DNA of 64,000 nucleotides from Aromatoleum tolulyticum (GTDB lineage: Bacteria; Pseudomonadota; Gammaproteobacteria; Burkholderiales; Rhodocyclaceae). The notes under the pieces were generated by a model. The model searched no databases. It had not been told where the DNA came from and saw nothing but the letters and a program-made list of their open reading frames with translations. The stretch spans positions 336,851 through 400,850 of the forward strand of contig NZ_FTMD01000003.1 in NCBI RefSeq assembly GCF_900156155.1. Direction: 5' to 3'. Numbering within the stretch: position 1 is the stretch's first letter; every line of letters begins with the position of its first letter. Made by a program: the position numbers and the translations under genes. Positions 36,565 through 45,977 of the stretch are shown here, piece by piece.

Positions 36565-37527
36565 ATGACCATGCGCATGCTATTGATGGTGTTGTGGCTG
36601 TTGTTGGCCGGAGTCACTCCGGCGACGGCCTCGGTCCAGGTATCCATCGGCATCAACCTGCCCGTATATCCACAACTCGTGCGGGTGCCCGGTTATCCGG
36701 TGTATTACGCGCCGCGGGTGGCCGGGAATTTCTTCTTCTACGACGGCCTGTACTGGGTGTTCTACGGTGAAGACTGGTACGTCAGCTCCTGGTACAACGG
36801 TCCGTGGACGCTTGTCGCGCCAATAGCCGTGCCCGTGTTCATCCTGCGCATTCCGGTGCGCTACTACCGCGATCCGCCGATCTATTTCCGCAGCTGGCGC
36901 CGCGAGGCTCCGCCGCGCTGGCACGAACACTGGGGCGACGACTGGGCCGAACACCGACGGGACTGGAACCGCTGGGACCGCCGCGCCGCACCGCCGCCGG
37001 CGCCGCTCCCGATCTATCAGCGACGATACTCGGGCGACCGGTATCCGCGCGACATCCGCGAACAGCGCGACCTGAGCGGCCAGCATTACCGCTATCGGCC
37101 GCGCGACGCCGCAGCGCGCGAGTTCCTGCCCCAGCCGACGCCCCCGAGAACGCGCGGACCCGAGCGCGACGACCGCGAAACCGCGCGCCGCGAGCGCCCT
37201 CCTCGCACGATGGAGCAGGATCGGCGGCGTTCGGCGCCCGACGCGGAATCCCGGCAGGGCAGTCCGGTTCAGCGGCGGGCCGAGCCAATGCAGATGGAAC
37301 CCCGGCAGCGGGAGCCCCGACAGATGGAACCGCGCCGGATGGACCCCGGGCGCGAAGAGCGGATGCGGGAAAGGGAGATGCGTGATCGCCAGACGGGTGG
37401 TCCGCGCATGAACGAGCGCCCCCCTCAGGACCGGGGAGGCCGCACGGAGCAGCGGGGACGCAAACAGCCGCCGCAGGAAGAGGAACGCGACCGGCGCGGC
37501 AGGGAGGAGCAGCAGAAGGAGCGATAG
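36565..37527 (+). CDS. Exported Arg/Pro-rich protein of unknown function
   Basis: 320 residues. A signal peptide (1 to about 22, ending TPATA) is followed by an aromatic-rich part, INLPVYPQLVRVPGYPVYYAP and FFFYDGLYWVFYGEDWYVSSWYNGPW, with the YWVFxGxxWYxSxWYNGPW pattern found in periplasmic proteins of many proteobacteria. From about residue 105 it becomes very basic and low-complexity, with repeats such as QMEPRQREPRQMEP and many R, E, P and Q. The N-terminal part is probably folded; the tail is disordered and could bind polyanions. An internal ATG (MRMLLMV) could also be the start. Function unknown. Confidence 0.75.
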   Translation: MTMRMLLMVLWLLLAGVTPATASVQVSIGINLPVYPQLVRVPGYPVYYAPRVAGNFFFYDGLYWVFYGEDWYVSSWYNGPWTLVAPIAVPVFILRIPVRYYRDPPIYFRSWRREAPPRWHEHWGDDWAEHRRDWNRWDRRAAPPPAPLPIYQRRYSGDRYPRDIREQRDLSGQHYRYRPRDAAAREFLPQPTPPRTRGPERDDRETARRERPPRTMEQDRRRSAPDAESRQGSPVQRRAEPMQMEPRQREPRQMEPRRMDPGREERMREREMRDRQTGGPRMNERPPQDRGGRTEQRGRKQPPQEEERDRRGREEQQKER

Positions 37528-37563
37528 CGCGCGGCGCCCGTCTCGCGCCCTGCCTGGGGCACC

Positions 37564-37995
37564 TCACGCCGACTTGTCGCCCGCCCGGTCGTCGAAACCG
37601 ACATATTGCGCGGTGAAGCTTGCCTTGCCGGCACGCAGGAAACGCTCGAAATCCCATTCCCCATCCACGAGCCGCCCCGCGCACTCCGGCCGGAAGACGT
37701 AGGTCCACGCCGTCTCCACCCGCCCGTCCTGAAGCCGCACGACGACCTGCCGGCGCTCGTACTCCTCGCCCTCGAAACGGTCCAGCCGCGGCCACGCGGA
37801 TGCCGGCAGATCCAGATACAACACCCCCTGCACGCCGGCCCGCGCCGCCGACACCATCCCCGGATAGGCCTGGCCGAGCACCGGCTGTCGCCGATACCCG
37901 TCCAGCGAGGCTGCAACGAAGCTGCAGCGCGTGCCACTCACCGCGGCCATGATGTCCTCGCACATCAGCGAACCGTAGGTAAAGCAATGCTGCAT
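37564..37995 (-). CDS. Gamma-glutamylcyclotransferase-like (AIG2 family) protein
   Basis: 143 residues. The phosphate-like binding loop at the N-terminus is FTYGSLMCEDIM (YGSL), and the acid RFEGEEYERR carries the probable catalytic Glu. The blocks GYRRQPVLGQAYPGMV and GVLYLDLPASAWPRLD fit the family. Related enzymes cleave gamma-glutamyl compounds, some releasing 5-oxoproline. A 5-oxoprolinase module lies 3 kb away on the same strand, which is suggestive only. Substrate unknown. No signal peptide. Confidence 0.85.
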   Translation of the reverse strand: MQHCFTYGSLMCEDIMAAVSGTRCSFVAASLDGYRRQPVLGQAYPGMVSAARAGVQGVLYLDLPASAWPRLDRFEGEEYERRQVVVRLQDGRVETAWTYVFRPECAGRLVDGEWDFERFLRAGKASFTAQYVGFDDRAGDKSA

Positions 37996-38138
37996 GCCCG
38001 CGCCCTCGACGACCGCAAAGCCTCATATTAGCGGCCACGGCGATCGCGCGGAGCATCACCTCCGTGCCAGATCGCTGCCCAGCAGGTATCCTTGCACGCC
38101 TGCCGGCCTCCGCCGGCCCGCGACACAGCCCAGACACC

Positions 38139-40112
38139 ATGACAGGCAAGCAATACGACGAATCGTCCTTCCGCGTCCTCAAGGGACTCGAACCGGTGCG
38201 CGAGCGCCCCGGGATGTACACCCGCACCGACTCGCCGACGCACATCATCCAGGAAGTCATCGACAACTCGGCCGACGAGGCGCTCGGCGGCTTTGCGAAG
38301 AAAATCCACGTGACGCTGCACCTCGACGGCTCGGTGAGCGTCGCCGACGACGGTCGCGGCATCCCGGTCGGCCTGCACCCCGAGGAAGGCGTGCCGGTCG
38401 TGGTGCTCGCCTACACGCGCCTGCACGCGGGCGGCAAGTTCGACAAGCGCGACGGCAACGGCGCCTACGCGTTCTCCGGGGGCCTGCACGGCGTCGGCGT
38501 CGCGGTGACGAACGCGCTCTCCACTCGCGTCGAAGTCGAAGTGAAGCGCGAGGGCAAGATCCACCGCATCGACTTTGCCGAGGGCGGCGAGAACATCGGC
38601 GCGATCTCGGTCGTCGGCGAGTGCGGACGCCAGACCGGGACGCGCGTGCGCGCGTGGCCCGACGGCAAGTACTTCGAAAATCCGCGCGTGCCGCAGAACG
38701 AGATCGAGCGCCTGCTGCGCTCCAAGGCGGTGCTGCTGTCGGGCGTGTCGGTGCGGCTCGATATCGAGCAGGCGAGCGGTCCGGCGTTGACCAAGACCTG
38801 GTCCTATCCGGACGGCCTGGCCGGCTATCTGCGCGAACAGGCGGGCGACCTCGAGCCGGTCGCGCCGCTCTACACCGCCGAAAAGTACGCCGACAAGGAC
38901 GACGCGACGTTCGCGCCCGGCGAAGGCGCAGCCTGGGCGATCGGCTGGTTCGAACAGTCGGTACCGTCCGAGTCCTTCGTGAACCTGATCCCGACCGTCG
39001 CTGGCGGCACGCACGAAAGCGGCCTGCGCGCGGGCGTGTTCGACGCGGTGAAGAGCTTCATCGAGCACCATGCGCTGCTGCCGCGCGGCGTGAAGCTGCA
39101 GCAGGATGACGTCGCCGGGCGCATGAGCTTCGTGCTCTCTGCGCGCCTGCTGGACCCGCAGTTCCAGGGCCAGGTGAAGGAGAAGCTCAACTCGCGCGAG
39201 GCGGTCAAGCTCGTCTCGTCGATGATCCGCGATCCCTTCGAGATCTGGCTCAACAACCATGTCGAGGCCGGCAAGGCGATCGCCGAGCTGTCGATCAAGC
39301 AGGCCCTCGCGCGGCAGAAGAGCGCGCAGAAGGTCGAGAAGAAGAAGACCTCGGGCGTCGCGGTGTTGCCGGGCAAGCTCTCGGACTGCGAATCGGAGGA
39401 CATCGCCGACAACGAGCTCTTCCTCGTCGAGGGCGACTCCGCAGGCGGCTCGGCGAAGATGGCGCGCAACAAGGAGACGCAGGCGATCCTGCCGCTGCGC
39501 GGCAAGGTGCAGAACGCGTGGGAGATCGACCCCGACCGGCTGCTCGCGAACGCCGAGATCCACGACATCGCGGTCGCGCTCGGCGTCGACGCGCATGCCG
39601 CGGGCAGCAACCCCGATCTGTCGGGCCTGCGCTACGGCAAGGTCGTCATCATGTCGGACGCGGACGTCGACGGCGCGCACATCCAGACCCTGCTGCTGAC
39701 GCTGTTCTTCCGCCACTTCCCGGAACTCATCACGCGCGGCCACATCTACGTCGCCCAGCCGCCGCTGTATCGCGTCGACGTCCCGGCGCAGGGCAAGAAG
39801 CGCCCGGCGCGCCGCCTCTACGCGCTCGATGACGGCGAACTGGCGGCGATCCGCGACCGCGTCGAGAAGGAAGGCTTCAAGCCGGAGTCGATCGAGGTCG
39901 GCCGCTTCAAGGGCCTGGGCGAGATGAACCCCGACCAGCTGCGCGAGACGACGATGGACCCCGCGACCCGGCGCGTGCTGCCGGTGCACGTGCGCCCCGA
40001 CGCGCTCGACGAGACGCTGCGCATGTTCACGCTGCTGATGGGCAAGGGCGAAGCCTCGGGCCGCCGCGCGTGGATGGAGGAAAAGGGCGATACGGTCGAG
40101 GCCGACATCTGA
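38139..40112 (+). CDS. parE: DNA topoisomerase IV subunit B
   Basis: 657 residues. The ATPase domain has EVIDNSADEALGG, VADDGRGIPVG and GGLHGVGVAVTNALS. The TOPRIM domain shows FLVEGDSAGGSAKMARN and MSDADVDGAHIQTLLL, and the tail is RRAWMEEKGDTVEADI. The length (about 657 rather than 800) and the KGLEPVRERPGMYT start point to ParE rather than GyrB. It decatenates daughter chromosomes with ParC, whose gene lies 7 kb downstream. The ATG at 38139 is preceded by a poor ribosome site. Confidence 0.95.
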   Translation: MTGKQYDESSFRVLKGLEPVRERPGMYTRTDSPTHIIQEVIDNSADEALGGFAKKIHVTLHLDGSVSVADDGRGIPVGLHPEEGVPVVVLAYTRLHAGGKFDKRDGNGAYAFSGGLHGVGVAVTNALSTRVEVEVKREGKIHRIDFAEGGENIGAISVVGECGRQTGTRVRAWPDGKYFENPRVPQNEIERLLRSKAVLLSGVSVRLDIEQASGPALTKTWSYPDGLAGYLREQAGDLEPVAPLYTAEKYADKDDATFAPGEGAAWAIGWFEQSVPSESFVNLIPTVAGGTHESGLRAGVFDAVKSFIEHHALLPRGVKLQQDDVAGRMSFVLSARLLDPQFQGQVKEKLNSREAVKLVSSMIRDPFEIWLNNHVEAGKAIAELSIKQALARQKSAQKVEKKKTSGVAVLPGKLSDCESEDIADNELFLVEGDSAGGSAKMARNKETQAILPLRGKVQNAWEIDPDRLLANAEIHDIAVALGVDAHAAGSNPDLSGLRYGKVVIMSDADVDGAHIQTLLLTLFFRHFPELITRGHIYVAQPPLYRVDVPAQGKKRPARRLYALDDGELAAIRDRVEKEGFKPESIEVGRFKGLGEMNPDQLRETTMDPATRRVLPVHVRPDALDETLRMFTLLMGKGEASGRRAWMEEKGDTVEADI

Positions 40113-40197
40113 GTCGGAGCCTCGATGGCGGCGCCTTGCTGCGTCGCATCACGGCTCCTATAACGGAAACGCCCGTCCCGTTTTCGAGTAACCCTTC

Positions 40198-40989
40198 ATG
40201 GCCGCGAACCCTGCCCCCCTCCTCGTTCGGCGTCCCCGCGCCGTACTGGTGGATCTCGCCGGCGTGCTGCATGTCGGCGAGCAGGCCATCCCCGGCGCGG
40301 TGAACGCCCTCGCCCGCCTGCGCGCCGCCGGGATGCCGCTGCGCTTTCTCACCAACACGACGCGCACGCCACGCCGCACGCTGGTCGCGAAGCTGCAGCG
40401 AATGGGCTTCGCGATCGCCGAAGACGAGCTCCAGACCGCTCCGCACGCGGCGCAGCAGCTCGTGCGCCAGCGCGGCCTGAAGCCGCTGTATCTCGTCCAC
40501 CCTGACCTCGCGGCGGAAATCGGCCCGAGCGCCGACGCTCCCGATGCGGTCGTGATGGGCGACATGGGCCCCCATCTCGACTACGCGCAGCTCAATACTG
40601 CGTTCCGCCTGCTGATGGCCGGCGGCGCCTTCATCGCGATGGCGAAGAATCGCTACTTCATGGAAGAGGACGGCCTGTCGCTCGACATGGGCGCTTTCGT
40701 GAGCGGGCTCGAGTTCAGCAGCGGCGTCAGCGCCGAGATCGTCGGCAAGCCCGCGGCGGGCTTCTTCCACACCGCGCTCGCCGAACTGGGTGTCGCGCCG
40801 GCCGACGCGGTGGTGATCGGCGACGATCTGCACGACGACGTCGGCGCGGCGCTCGCGGCGGGCATTCCGGCCATCCTCGTGCGCACCGGCAAGTTCCGCC
40901 CCGGCGACGACGACGCCCCGGACGTGCGTCCGACGCTCGTCGCCGACGACTTCGCCGACGCCGTCACGCGTCTGCTCGCGCTCGCTTGA
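40198..40989 (+). CDS. HAD-like hydrolase, LHPP-type
   Basis: 263 residues, HAD superfamily IIA. Motif I is VLVDLAGVLHVGE: the nucleophile is D19, but the usual second Asp is Ala (DLAG), like the DxSG of LHPP proteins. Motif II is RFLTNTTRTPRR, the Lys of motif III is in EIVGKPAAGFF, and motif IV is VIGDDLHDDVGAAL. LHPP removes phosphate from phosphohistidine or pyrophosphate; the substrate here is unknown. It lies 85 bp after parE on the same strand and converges on pxpA, with their stop codons abutting. Confidence 0.85.
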   Translation: MAANPAPLLVRRPRAVLVDLAGVLHVGEQAIPGAVNALARLRAAGMPLRFLTNTTRTPRRTLVAKLQRMGFAIAEDELQTAPHAAQQLVRQRGLKPLYLVHPDLAAEIGPSADAPDAVVMGDMGPHLDYAQLNTAFRLLMAGGAFIAMAKNRYFMEEDGLSLDMGAFVSGLEFSSGVSAEIVGKPAAGFFHTALAELGVAPADAVVIGDDLHDDVGAALAAGIPAILVRTGKFRPGDDDAPDVRPTLVADDFADAVTRLLALA

Positions 40990-41760
40990 TCAGGCGAGTT
41001 CGGGGATCGCCACCAGCTCGTAGCCGGCGCGCTGCAGCCCTTCGCGCAGAGCCCGCGCGGTCGCCACCGCATCGGCGTCGTCGCCATGCACACAGATGCT
41101 CTGCGCCTTCACGGGCAGGCGCTTGCCATTGATCGAGATCAGCGCGCCGGCTCCGAGCATGTCGAGCACATGGCGCAGGCAGGCCTCGGCGCCGTGGATC
41201 ATCGCGCCCGGCTGCGAGCGCGGCACCAGGTTACCGTCGTCCAGATAGGCGCGGTCGGCGAAGATCTCCTCGACCACCCGCAGACCCGCCTCGCGCCCCG
41301 CGACCGCGAGCTGCGACAGCGCCGGCGCGAGCAGGATCAGGTCCGGGTCGAGCCGATGGATCGCACGCGCGACGGTCGCCGCGAGCTTCGCGTCGGCGCA
41401 GGCCATGTTGTTCAGCGCGCCGTGCGGCTTGACGTGGGTCACCGTCGTCCCTTCGGCGCGCGCGAGCGCGGCGAGCGCACCGATCTGGTAGATCAGCATC
41501 GCCTCGAGTTCGGTCGCGGGCACGTCCATGCGCCGGCGGCCGAAGCCCTGCAGGTCGGGGAAGCCCGGATGCGCGCCGAGGCTCACGCCGCAGCGCTTCG
41601 CGGTTGCGACGGTCTGGCGCATCACGAGCGGATCGCCGGCGTGGAAACCGCAGGCGACGTTGGCCGACTTCACGACCTCCAGCATTGCCGCGTCGTCGCC
41701 CATGCGCCAGGCGCCGAAACTTTCGCCGAGGTCGGCGTTGAGGTTGATGCGCTCAGACAT
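40990..41760 (-). CDS. pxpA: 5-oxoprolinase subunit A (LamB/YcsF family)
   Basis: 256 residues starting MSERINLNADLGESFGAW, the family start. It also shows ANVACGFHAGDPLVMRQTVA, GAHPGFPDLQGFGRR and VTHVKPHGALNN. With PxpB and PxpC it forms the ATP-dependent enzyme that hydrolyses 5-oxo-L-proline (pyroglutamate) to glutamate. The first codons overlap pxpC by 8 bp. The frame is open upstream inside pxpC, but the conserved start fixes the ATG. It is last of a minus-strand module. Confidence 0.94.
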   Translation of the reverse strand: MSERINLNADLGESFGAWRMGDDAAMLEVVKSANVACGFHAGDPLVMRQTVATAKRCGVSLGAHPGFPDLQGFGRRRMDVPATELEAMLIYQIGALAALARAEGTTVTHVKPHGALNNMACADAKLAATVARAIHRLDPDLILLAPALSQLAVAGREAGLRVVEEIFADRAYLDDGNLVPRSQPGAMIHGAEACLRHVLDMLGAGALISINGKRLPVKAQSICVHGDDADAVATARALREGLQRAGYELVAIPELA

Positions 41761-42838
41761 GCTGTGCTCCACAGTAATGATTGAAATCGACGCCATGCAG
41801 GGCCCATTCGTCGCCGCGCACCACGCCGCAGATGAGGTTCGCGCCGTACAGCGCCGCCTCGTCGATGACGCCGGGCGGGCGAAAGTTCTGGATCGCGCCG
41901 ACCCAGTCGGCAAGGCGCTGCACTTGCTCGCGCAATGCAGCCGCGGCCTCGGCATGGCTGACCGCGACGAAGCGCAGCTCGTCACCGGGCCGCAGATGCG
42001 CGAGACGCGGCAGGTCGGCGCGGATCACGGTCGCAATCTTCGGATAACCGCCCGATGTCTGGCAGTCGGCCATCAGCACGATCGGCTGACCGTTCGCCGG
42101 CACCTGGATCGTGCCCGGCGCGACGCCATCCGACACGATCTCGGCGCCCTGCTCGTTGTGCGCGAGCGTATCGCCTTCGAGACGCAATCCCATGCGGTCC
42201 ATGTCACGCGTCACCGCATAGGGCCGCGTCAGGAAAGTCTCCAGCGCCTGCGGCGTGAAGTGGTCCTCCTGCGGCCCGAGGATCACGCGGATCGGCCCGG
42301 TCTCGTGATGCCACGGCGCCTGCGCACGGGATTCGAGCCAAGGATCGCCGCGCACCGCCTCGCATTGCAGGCGGTCGCCGGCCTTCGGCGCCCTGCCCTG
42401 CACGCCACCGATCGCCGCGCGCAGATAGGTCGAACGGCTGCCGAGTTGCGCGGGCACCTGCACGCCGCCCGAGAGCGCGACATAGCCGACACCGTGCGAC
42501 ACCCCGCCGATGCGGATGATGTCGCCCGGAAACAGTGTCGCCGTCCGCCACGGCGCCACCTTGAGCAGCTGGCCGCGCGTATTCACGACCTGAGCCCCCA
42601 TATCGCCGGCGAGACCGATGCGCACGGTGCCGGACAAGGCCTTCAGCGACGGCCCGCTCAACCCCACTTCGAGCACCGCCGCCTCCGACGGGTTGCCGGC
42701 GAGCGCGTTGGCCGCGGCCATCAGCACCACATCGAGCGCGCCGGACACGGGCACGCCGATGTTGCGAAAGCCCGTGCGGCCGCGGTCCTGGACGCTGACA
42801 GCGAGGCCCGCATCGACTACCTCGACGACCGCGCTCAT
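41753..42838 (-). CDS. pxpC: 5-oxoprolinase subunit C (KipA-like)
   Basis: 361 residues from the ATG at 42838. The AHS2-type domain has VQDRGRTGFRNIGVPVSGALD near the start, then GYVALSGGVQVPAQLGSRSTYLRAAIGG, ILGPQEDHF and QTSGGYPKIATVI. It is the partner of PxpB (KipI-like) in 5-oxoprolinase; alone such proteins were long called biotin-dependent carboxyltransferase-like. The ATG overlaps the pxpB TGA by 4 bp, so expression is coupled. The family's typical length is about 330-360. Confidence 0.93.
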   Translation of the reverse strand: MSAVVEVVDAGLAVSVQDRGRTGFRNIGVPVSGALDVVLMAAANALAGNPSEAAVLEVGLSGPSLKALSGTVRIGLAGDMGAQVVNTRGQLLKVAPWRTATLFPGDIIRIGGVSHGVGYVALSGGVQVPAQLGSRSTYLRAAIGGVQGRAPKAGDRLQCEAVRGDPWLESRAQAPWHHETGPIRVILGPQEDHFTPQALETFLTRPYAVTRDMDRMGLRLEGDTLAHNEQGAEIVSDGVAPGTIQVPANGQPIVLMADCQTSGGYPKIATVIRADLPRLAHLRPGDELRFVAVSHAEAAAALREQVQRLADWVGAIQNFRPPGVIDEAALYGANLICGVVRGDEWALHGVDFNHYCGAQHV

Positions 42839-43602
42839 GTCGCCTCTCCTTCCTTCAGCAGCGAGGACAGATCGAACCGGCCGGCGGCGCATTCCTCGTC
42901 GAGCGCTTCGTAGGTGTCGGTGTCGATCGCCTGCCACACGACCTGGTCGCCCGGCGCGAGCAGGGCCGGCCGGCGCGCGTTGGCCGGATCGAAGAGGCGC
43001 ACCGGGGTGCGCCCGAGGAGCCGCCAGCCGCCCGGGCTCTGCCACGGGTAGGCGGCGCACATGCGGCCGGCGATCGCGATCGAGCGCGACGGCACGACCT
43101 TGCGCGGCGTCGCCAGCCGCGGCATGTCGAGCGCTTCGGGCAGGCCGCCGAGGTAGGGGAAGCCGGGCAGGAAACCCAGCATGTAGACGGTGAAGACCGT
43201 CTCGGTCATCAGGCGCACGACGTCCTCGCGCCCCATCCCTTTGGCGGCAGCGACCTCGTCGAGATCCGGAGCGCAGCTCGCATCGAAGCACACCGGAATG
43301 TGCCAACGGCAACCGGCCGCGGAGAGGCTGCCGCTCTTGCCGGCAAGCTCCGCGAGCAAATCGTGCAGCGCCAGCGCGTCGGCGCGCAGCGGGTCGAAAT
43401 GCACCGTCACCGAACGGAAGGTCGGCACCCATTCGACGACGCCTTCGAGGCGCCCGTCGCTCGACAGCGCGTCGAGCAGGCTCGAGAAGCCGAGCACGCG
43501 GCCGTGGATGGCGGGGTCGATGGCATTGCCGAACTCGACGGTCCAGGCGGCGTCGCCGACGCTCAGCAGACGCGCCGGCGGGTGAGCAAGGTCAGTAGTC
43601 AT
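42835..43602 (-). CDS. pxpB: 5-oxoprolinase subunit B (KipI-like)
   Basis: 255 residues. The AHS1-type domain shows LLSVGDAAWTVEFGNAIDP at the start, VEWVPTFRSVTVHFDPL, and the strongly conserved LGFLPGFPYLGGLPEAL with SWQ-like AAYPWQSPGGWRLLGRTPVRLFD. It is the ATP-using part of the PxpABC complex. It is the first pxp gene of the module, 113 bp after the MFS transporter gene. In Bacillus this pair is known as KipI/KipA. Confidence 0.93.
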   Translation of the reverse strand: MTTDLAHPPARLLSVGDAAWTVEFGNAIDPAIHGRVLGFSSLLDALSSDGRLEGVVEWVPTFRSVTVHFDPLRADALALHDLLAELAGKSGSLSAAGCRWHIPVCFDASCAPDLDEVAAAKGMGREDVVRLMTETVFTVYMLGFLPGFPYLGGLPEALDMPRLATPRKVVPSRSIAIAGRMCAAYPWQSPGGWRLLGRTPVRLFDPANARRPALLAPGDQVVWQAIDTDTYEALDEECAAGRFDLSSLLKEGEAT

Positions 43603-43715
43603 GGCGGGATTATTCCGCTGGAGAGGGCGTGCGCCCAGTGACTTGGATGCGTGGCTGCCCGCGCCGTGCCGTGCAGGACGGCGCGGGAAACCTTGCGGCC
43701 GGAGAGACGGCGTGC

Positions 43716-44948
43716 TCAGTTCTGCAGGACGAGGTCCCGGCCGCGCGTTTCCGGCAGCGGCAGGCAGGCGAGGATCACGAGCACGTAGCCGCCGGCCGCC
43801 AGCATGCCGATCACTTCACCGAGCGGCATGCTGGTGCTGAGGTAGCCGACCAGCGCCGGGAAGGTCGCGCCGACCGCGCGCCCGAAGTTGTAGCAGAAGC
43901 CCTGGCCCGAGCCGCGCAGCTCGTTCGGGAACAGTTCGGCGAGGAAGGCGCCCATCCCGGAGAAGATGCCCGACAGGAAGAAGCCGAGCGGGAAGCCGAG
44001 GAAGAGCATCATCGTGTCGGTGATCGGCAGCAGCGTATAGCTGTAGACCAAGGCGCCGGCACAGGTCGCGAAGAGCATGAAGCAGCGGCGGCGGCCAAGG
44101 TGGTCCGACAACCAGGCGCTCGTCAGGTAGCCCACGAAGGAGCCGACGATCAGCACCAGCAGGTAGCCGCTCGTGCCCAGCACCGACAGTCCGCGCTCGA
44201 CCTTGAGGAAGGTCGGCAGCCAGGTCGTGACCGCATAGTAGGCGCCCATCATGCCGGTCGACAGCAGGCTGGCGAAGATGGTCGTCGGCAGCAGGTGCGG
44301 CGAGAAGATCTGCAGGAAGTTGCCGCCACCTTCGGCCTTCACCTTCGCACGGGCGACGTGGAACACTTCCGGGTCGTGGATGTTGCGGCGGATGTAGAAA
44401 ATCAGCACCGCCGGCAGGATGCCGATCCAGAACAGCACGCGCCATGCCTGCTCGGCAGGCAGCATCGCATACACCGCCCAGAAGGCGATCGCCGCTGCGC
44501 CCCAGCCCACGGCCCAGCTGCTCTGCACGAGGCCGACCGCCTTGCCGCGGTTCTTGGCCTGGACCATCTCGGCGATCAGCACCGCGCCGACCGACCATTC
44601 GCCGCCGAAACCGAAGCCCTGCATCGCGCGGGTGAAGAACAGCTGCTCGAACGAGTTCGTGAAGCCCGACAGGAAGGTGAATAGCGTGAACCAGATGACG
44701 GTCCACTGCAGCACGCGCACGCGCCCGTACTTGTCGGCGAGCACCCCGGCGGCCCAGCCGCCGATCGCGGACGTGATCAGCGCCCCGGTCGCGATATAGC
44801 CGGCCTCGACCTTGCTCATCGCCCACGCCGCCATCAACGTCGGGATCAGGAACGTATAGATCATGTAATCGAACGCATCGACGCCGTACCCGGCAAACGC
44901 CGCGGTCAGGGTCTTGCGTTCGTTCTGGCTGGTTTCACGAAGCCACAT
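43716..44948 (-). CDS. MFS transporter (sugar/acid symporter type)
   Basis: 410 residues from the ATG at 44948 with GAGGAG six bases upstream. About 12 membrane segments. Family motifs are GVLADKYGRVRVLQW (loop 2-3), RAMQGFGFGGEWSVGAVLIAE (helix 4-5) and LSDHLGRRRCFML (loop 8-9). The GGEWxxG pattern is that of aromatic-acid/H+ and dicarboxylate symporters. Its place between the D-Glu-cyclase-like gene and pxpB suggests uptake of 5-oxoproline or a related acid; substrate is inference. A GTG 9 codons upstream is an unlikely alternative. Confidence 0.88.
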   Translation of the reverse strand: MWLRETSQNERKTLTAAFAGYGVDAFDYMIYTFLIPTLMAAWAMSKVEAGYIATGALITSAIGGWAAGVLADKYGRVRVLQWTVIWFTLFTFLSGFTNSFEQLFFTRAMQGFGFGGEWSVGAVLIAEMVQAKNRGKAVGLVQSSWAVGWGAAAIAFWAVYAMLPAEQAWRVLFWIGILPAVLIFYIRRNIHDPEVFHVARAKVKAEGGGNFLQIFSPHLLPTTIFASLLSTGMMGAYYAVTTWLPTFLKVERGLSVLGTSGYLLVLIVGSFVGYLTSAWLSDHLGRRRCFMLFATCAGALVYSYTLLPITDTMMLFLGFPLGFFLSGIFSGMGAFLAELFPNELRGSGQGFCYNFGRAVGATFPALVGYLSTSMPLGEVIGMLAAGGYVLVILACLPLPETRGRDLVLQN

Positions 44949-45020
44949 GGTGAGTCTCCTCTTGGTGTTCGACACACGTCCCCCCGGTCTGTGCCGGGGT
45001 GCGACGAAAACAGGTTCGGT

Positions 45021-45839
45021 TCAGGAAAAGGCGAGCTGGTGATTGAGCAGATCGGTGACCAGCATCGCTCCCGGCGCGTGCGTGATGCACAGCTCGGGCC
45101 TGGCCTCCATCACCGCGGCCTGGGGTGTGACGCCGCAGGCCCAATAGACGGGCACTTCGCCCGGCAGGATCTCGACCGGGTCGCCAAAATCCGGCTTCGC
45201 CAGATCCGCGATGCCGATCTCGGCCGGGTCGCCGAAATGCACCGGCGCGCCATGCACGTTCGGCAGGCGGGACGTGACCTGGATCGCACGGATCGCGTTG
45301 GCCGCCGTCATCGGCCGCATCGACACGACGAGCGGACCGTGGAACTTGCCCGCCGGCGTGGTCGGGATGTTCGTGCGGTACATCGCGACATTGCGGCCGT
45401 TGGCCACATGACGCAGCGGGATGCCCGCGTCGAGCAGCGCCTGCTCGAAGGAAAACGAGCAGCCGATCACGAAGGTCACGAAGTCCGCCTGCCACAACTC
45501 TGCGATCGCCGTCGGCTCGGCGACAAGTTCGCCCTTGCGCCACACGCGGTAACGCGGCACGTCGAAGCGGATGTCGACGTCCGCGCCGAGCGTCGGCAGC
45601 AGCGGTTCGCCCGGTTCGGACACCGCCAGCAGCGGACAGGGCTTGGGATTGCGCAGGCAGAAGCGCAGGAAGTCGTCGGCATCGGCCGCGCGCAGGATCA
45701 CCACGTTGCCCTGCACATGGCCCGGCGCGAGGCCGCTGGTATGCGAAGTCCACTGCCCCGCACGGATCGCCTTGCGCGCCGCGATCCCGGTCGTAAGCTC
45801 CGCAGCGGACGCGAACGCGCCGTCTCGATTGTTTTCCAC
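45021..45839 (-). CDS. DUF1445 (YcsI-like) putative hydro-lyase / D-glutamate cyclase-like
   Basis: 272 residues, GTG start, in the DUF1445 family: [60 protein letters not shown] and [15 protein letters not shown]. The family is annotated as putative hydro-lyase; the same domain is present in human D-glutamate cyclase, which makes 5-oxo-D-proline. Bacillus has a similar gene (ycsI) beside ycsF-kipI-kipA. Lying in one module with pxpABC, it could act on D-glutamate or 5-oxo-D-proline. The reaction is inferred. Confidence 0.82.
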   Translation of the reverse strand: MENNRDGAFASAAELTTGIAARKAIRAGQWTSHTSGLAPGHVQGNVVILRAADADDFLRFCLRNPKPCPLLAVSEPGEPLLPTLGADVDIRFDVPRYRVWRKGELVAEPTAIAELWQADFVTFVIGCSFSFEQALLDAGIPLRHVANGRNVAMYRTNIPTTPAGKFHGPLVVSMRPMTAANAIRAIQVTSRLPNVHGAPVHFGDPAEIGIADLAKPDFGDPVEILPGEVPVYWACGVTPQAAVMEARPELCITHAPGAMLVTDLLNHQLAFS

Positions 45840-45888
45840 CGAATGTCTCCTCGTCCTTTACCCGACGCTGTGATCGCGTCGTAAGCAA

Positions 45889-45956
45889 AGTATCGGTGGC
45901 GCCCGGAGGCTACACAAACGCAAAATTTCTTTGTGAGTTCATCGATTTTTTCGATG
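45889..45956 (-). promoter_or_regulatory. Promoter and LysR-type operator of the pxp module
   Basis: On the minus strand TTGTGT (45917-45912), 17-bp spacer and GATACT (45894-45889) precede the DUF1445 gene. Overlapping the -35 is an inverted repeat CACAAA (45913-45918) with TTTGTG (45930-45935), and 4 bp beyond is CATCGA-TTTTT-TCGATG (45940-45956). Both are plausible LysR-type half-site pairs; the second is also an almost perfect small hairpin. Confidence 0.5.
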
Positions 45957-45977
45957 GTCTGCGCGCATTTTCCTCGC

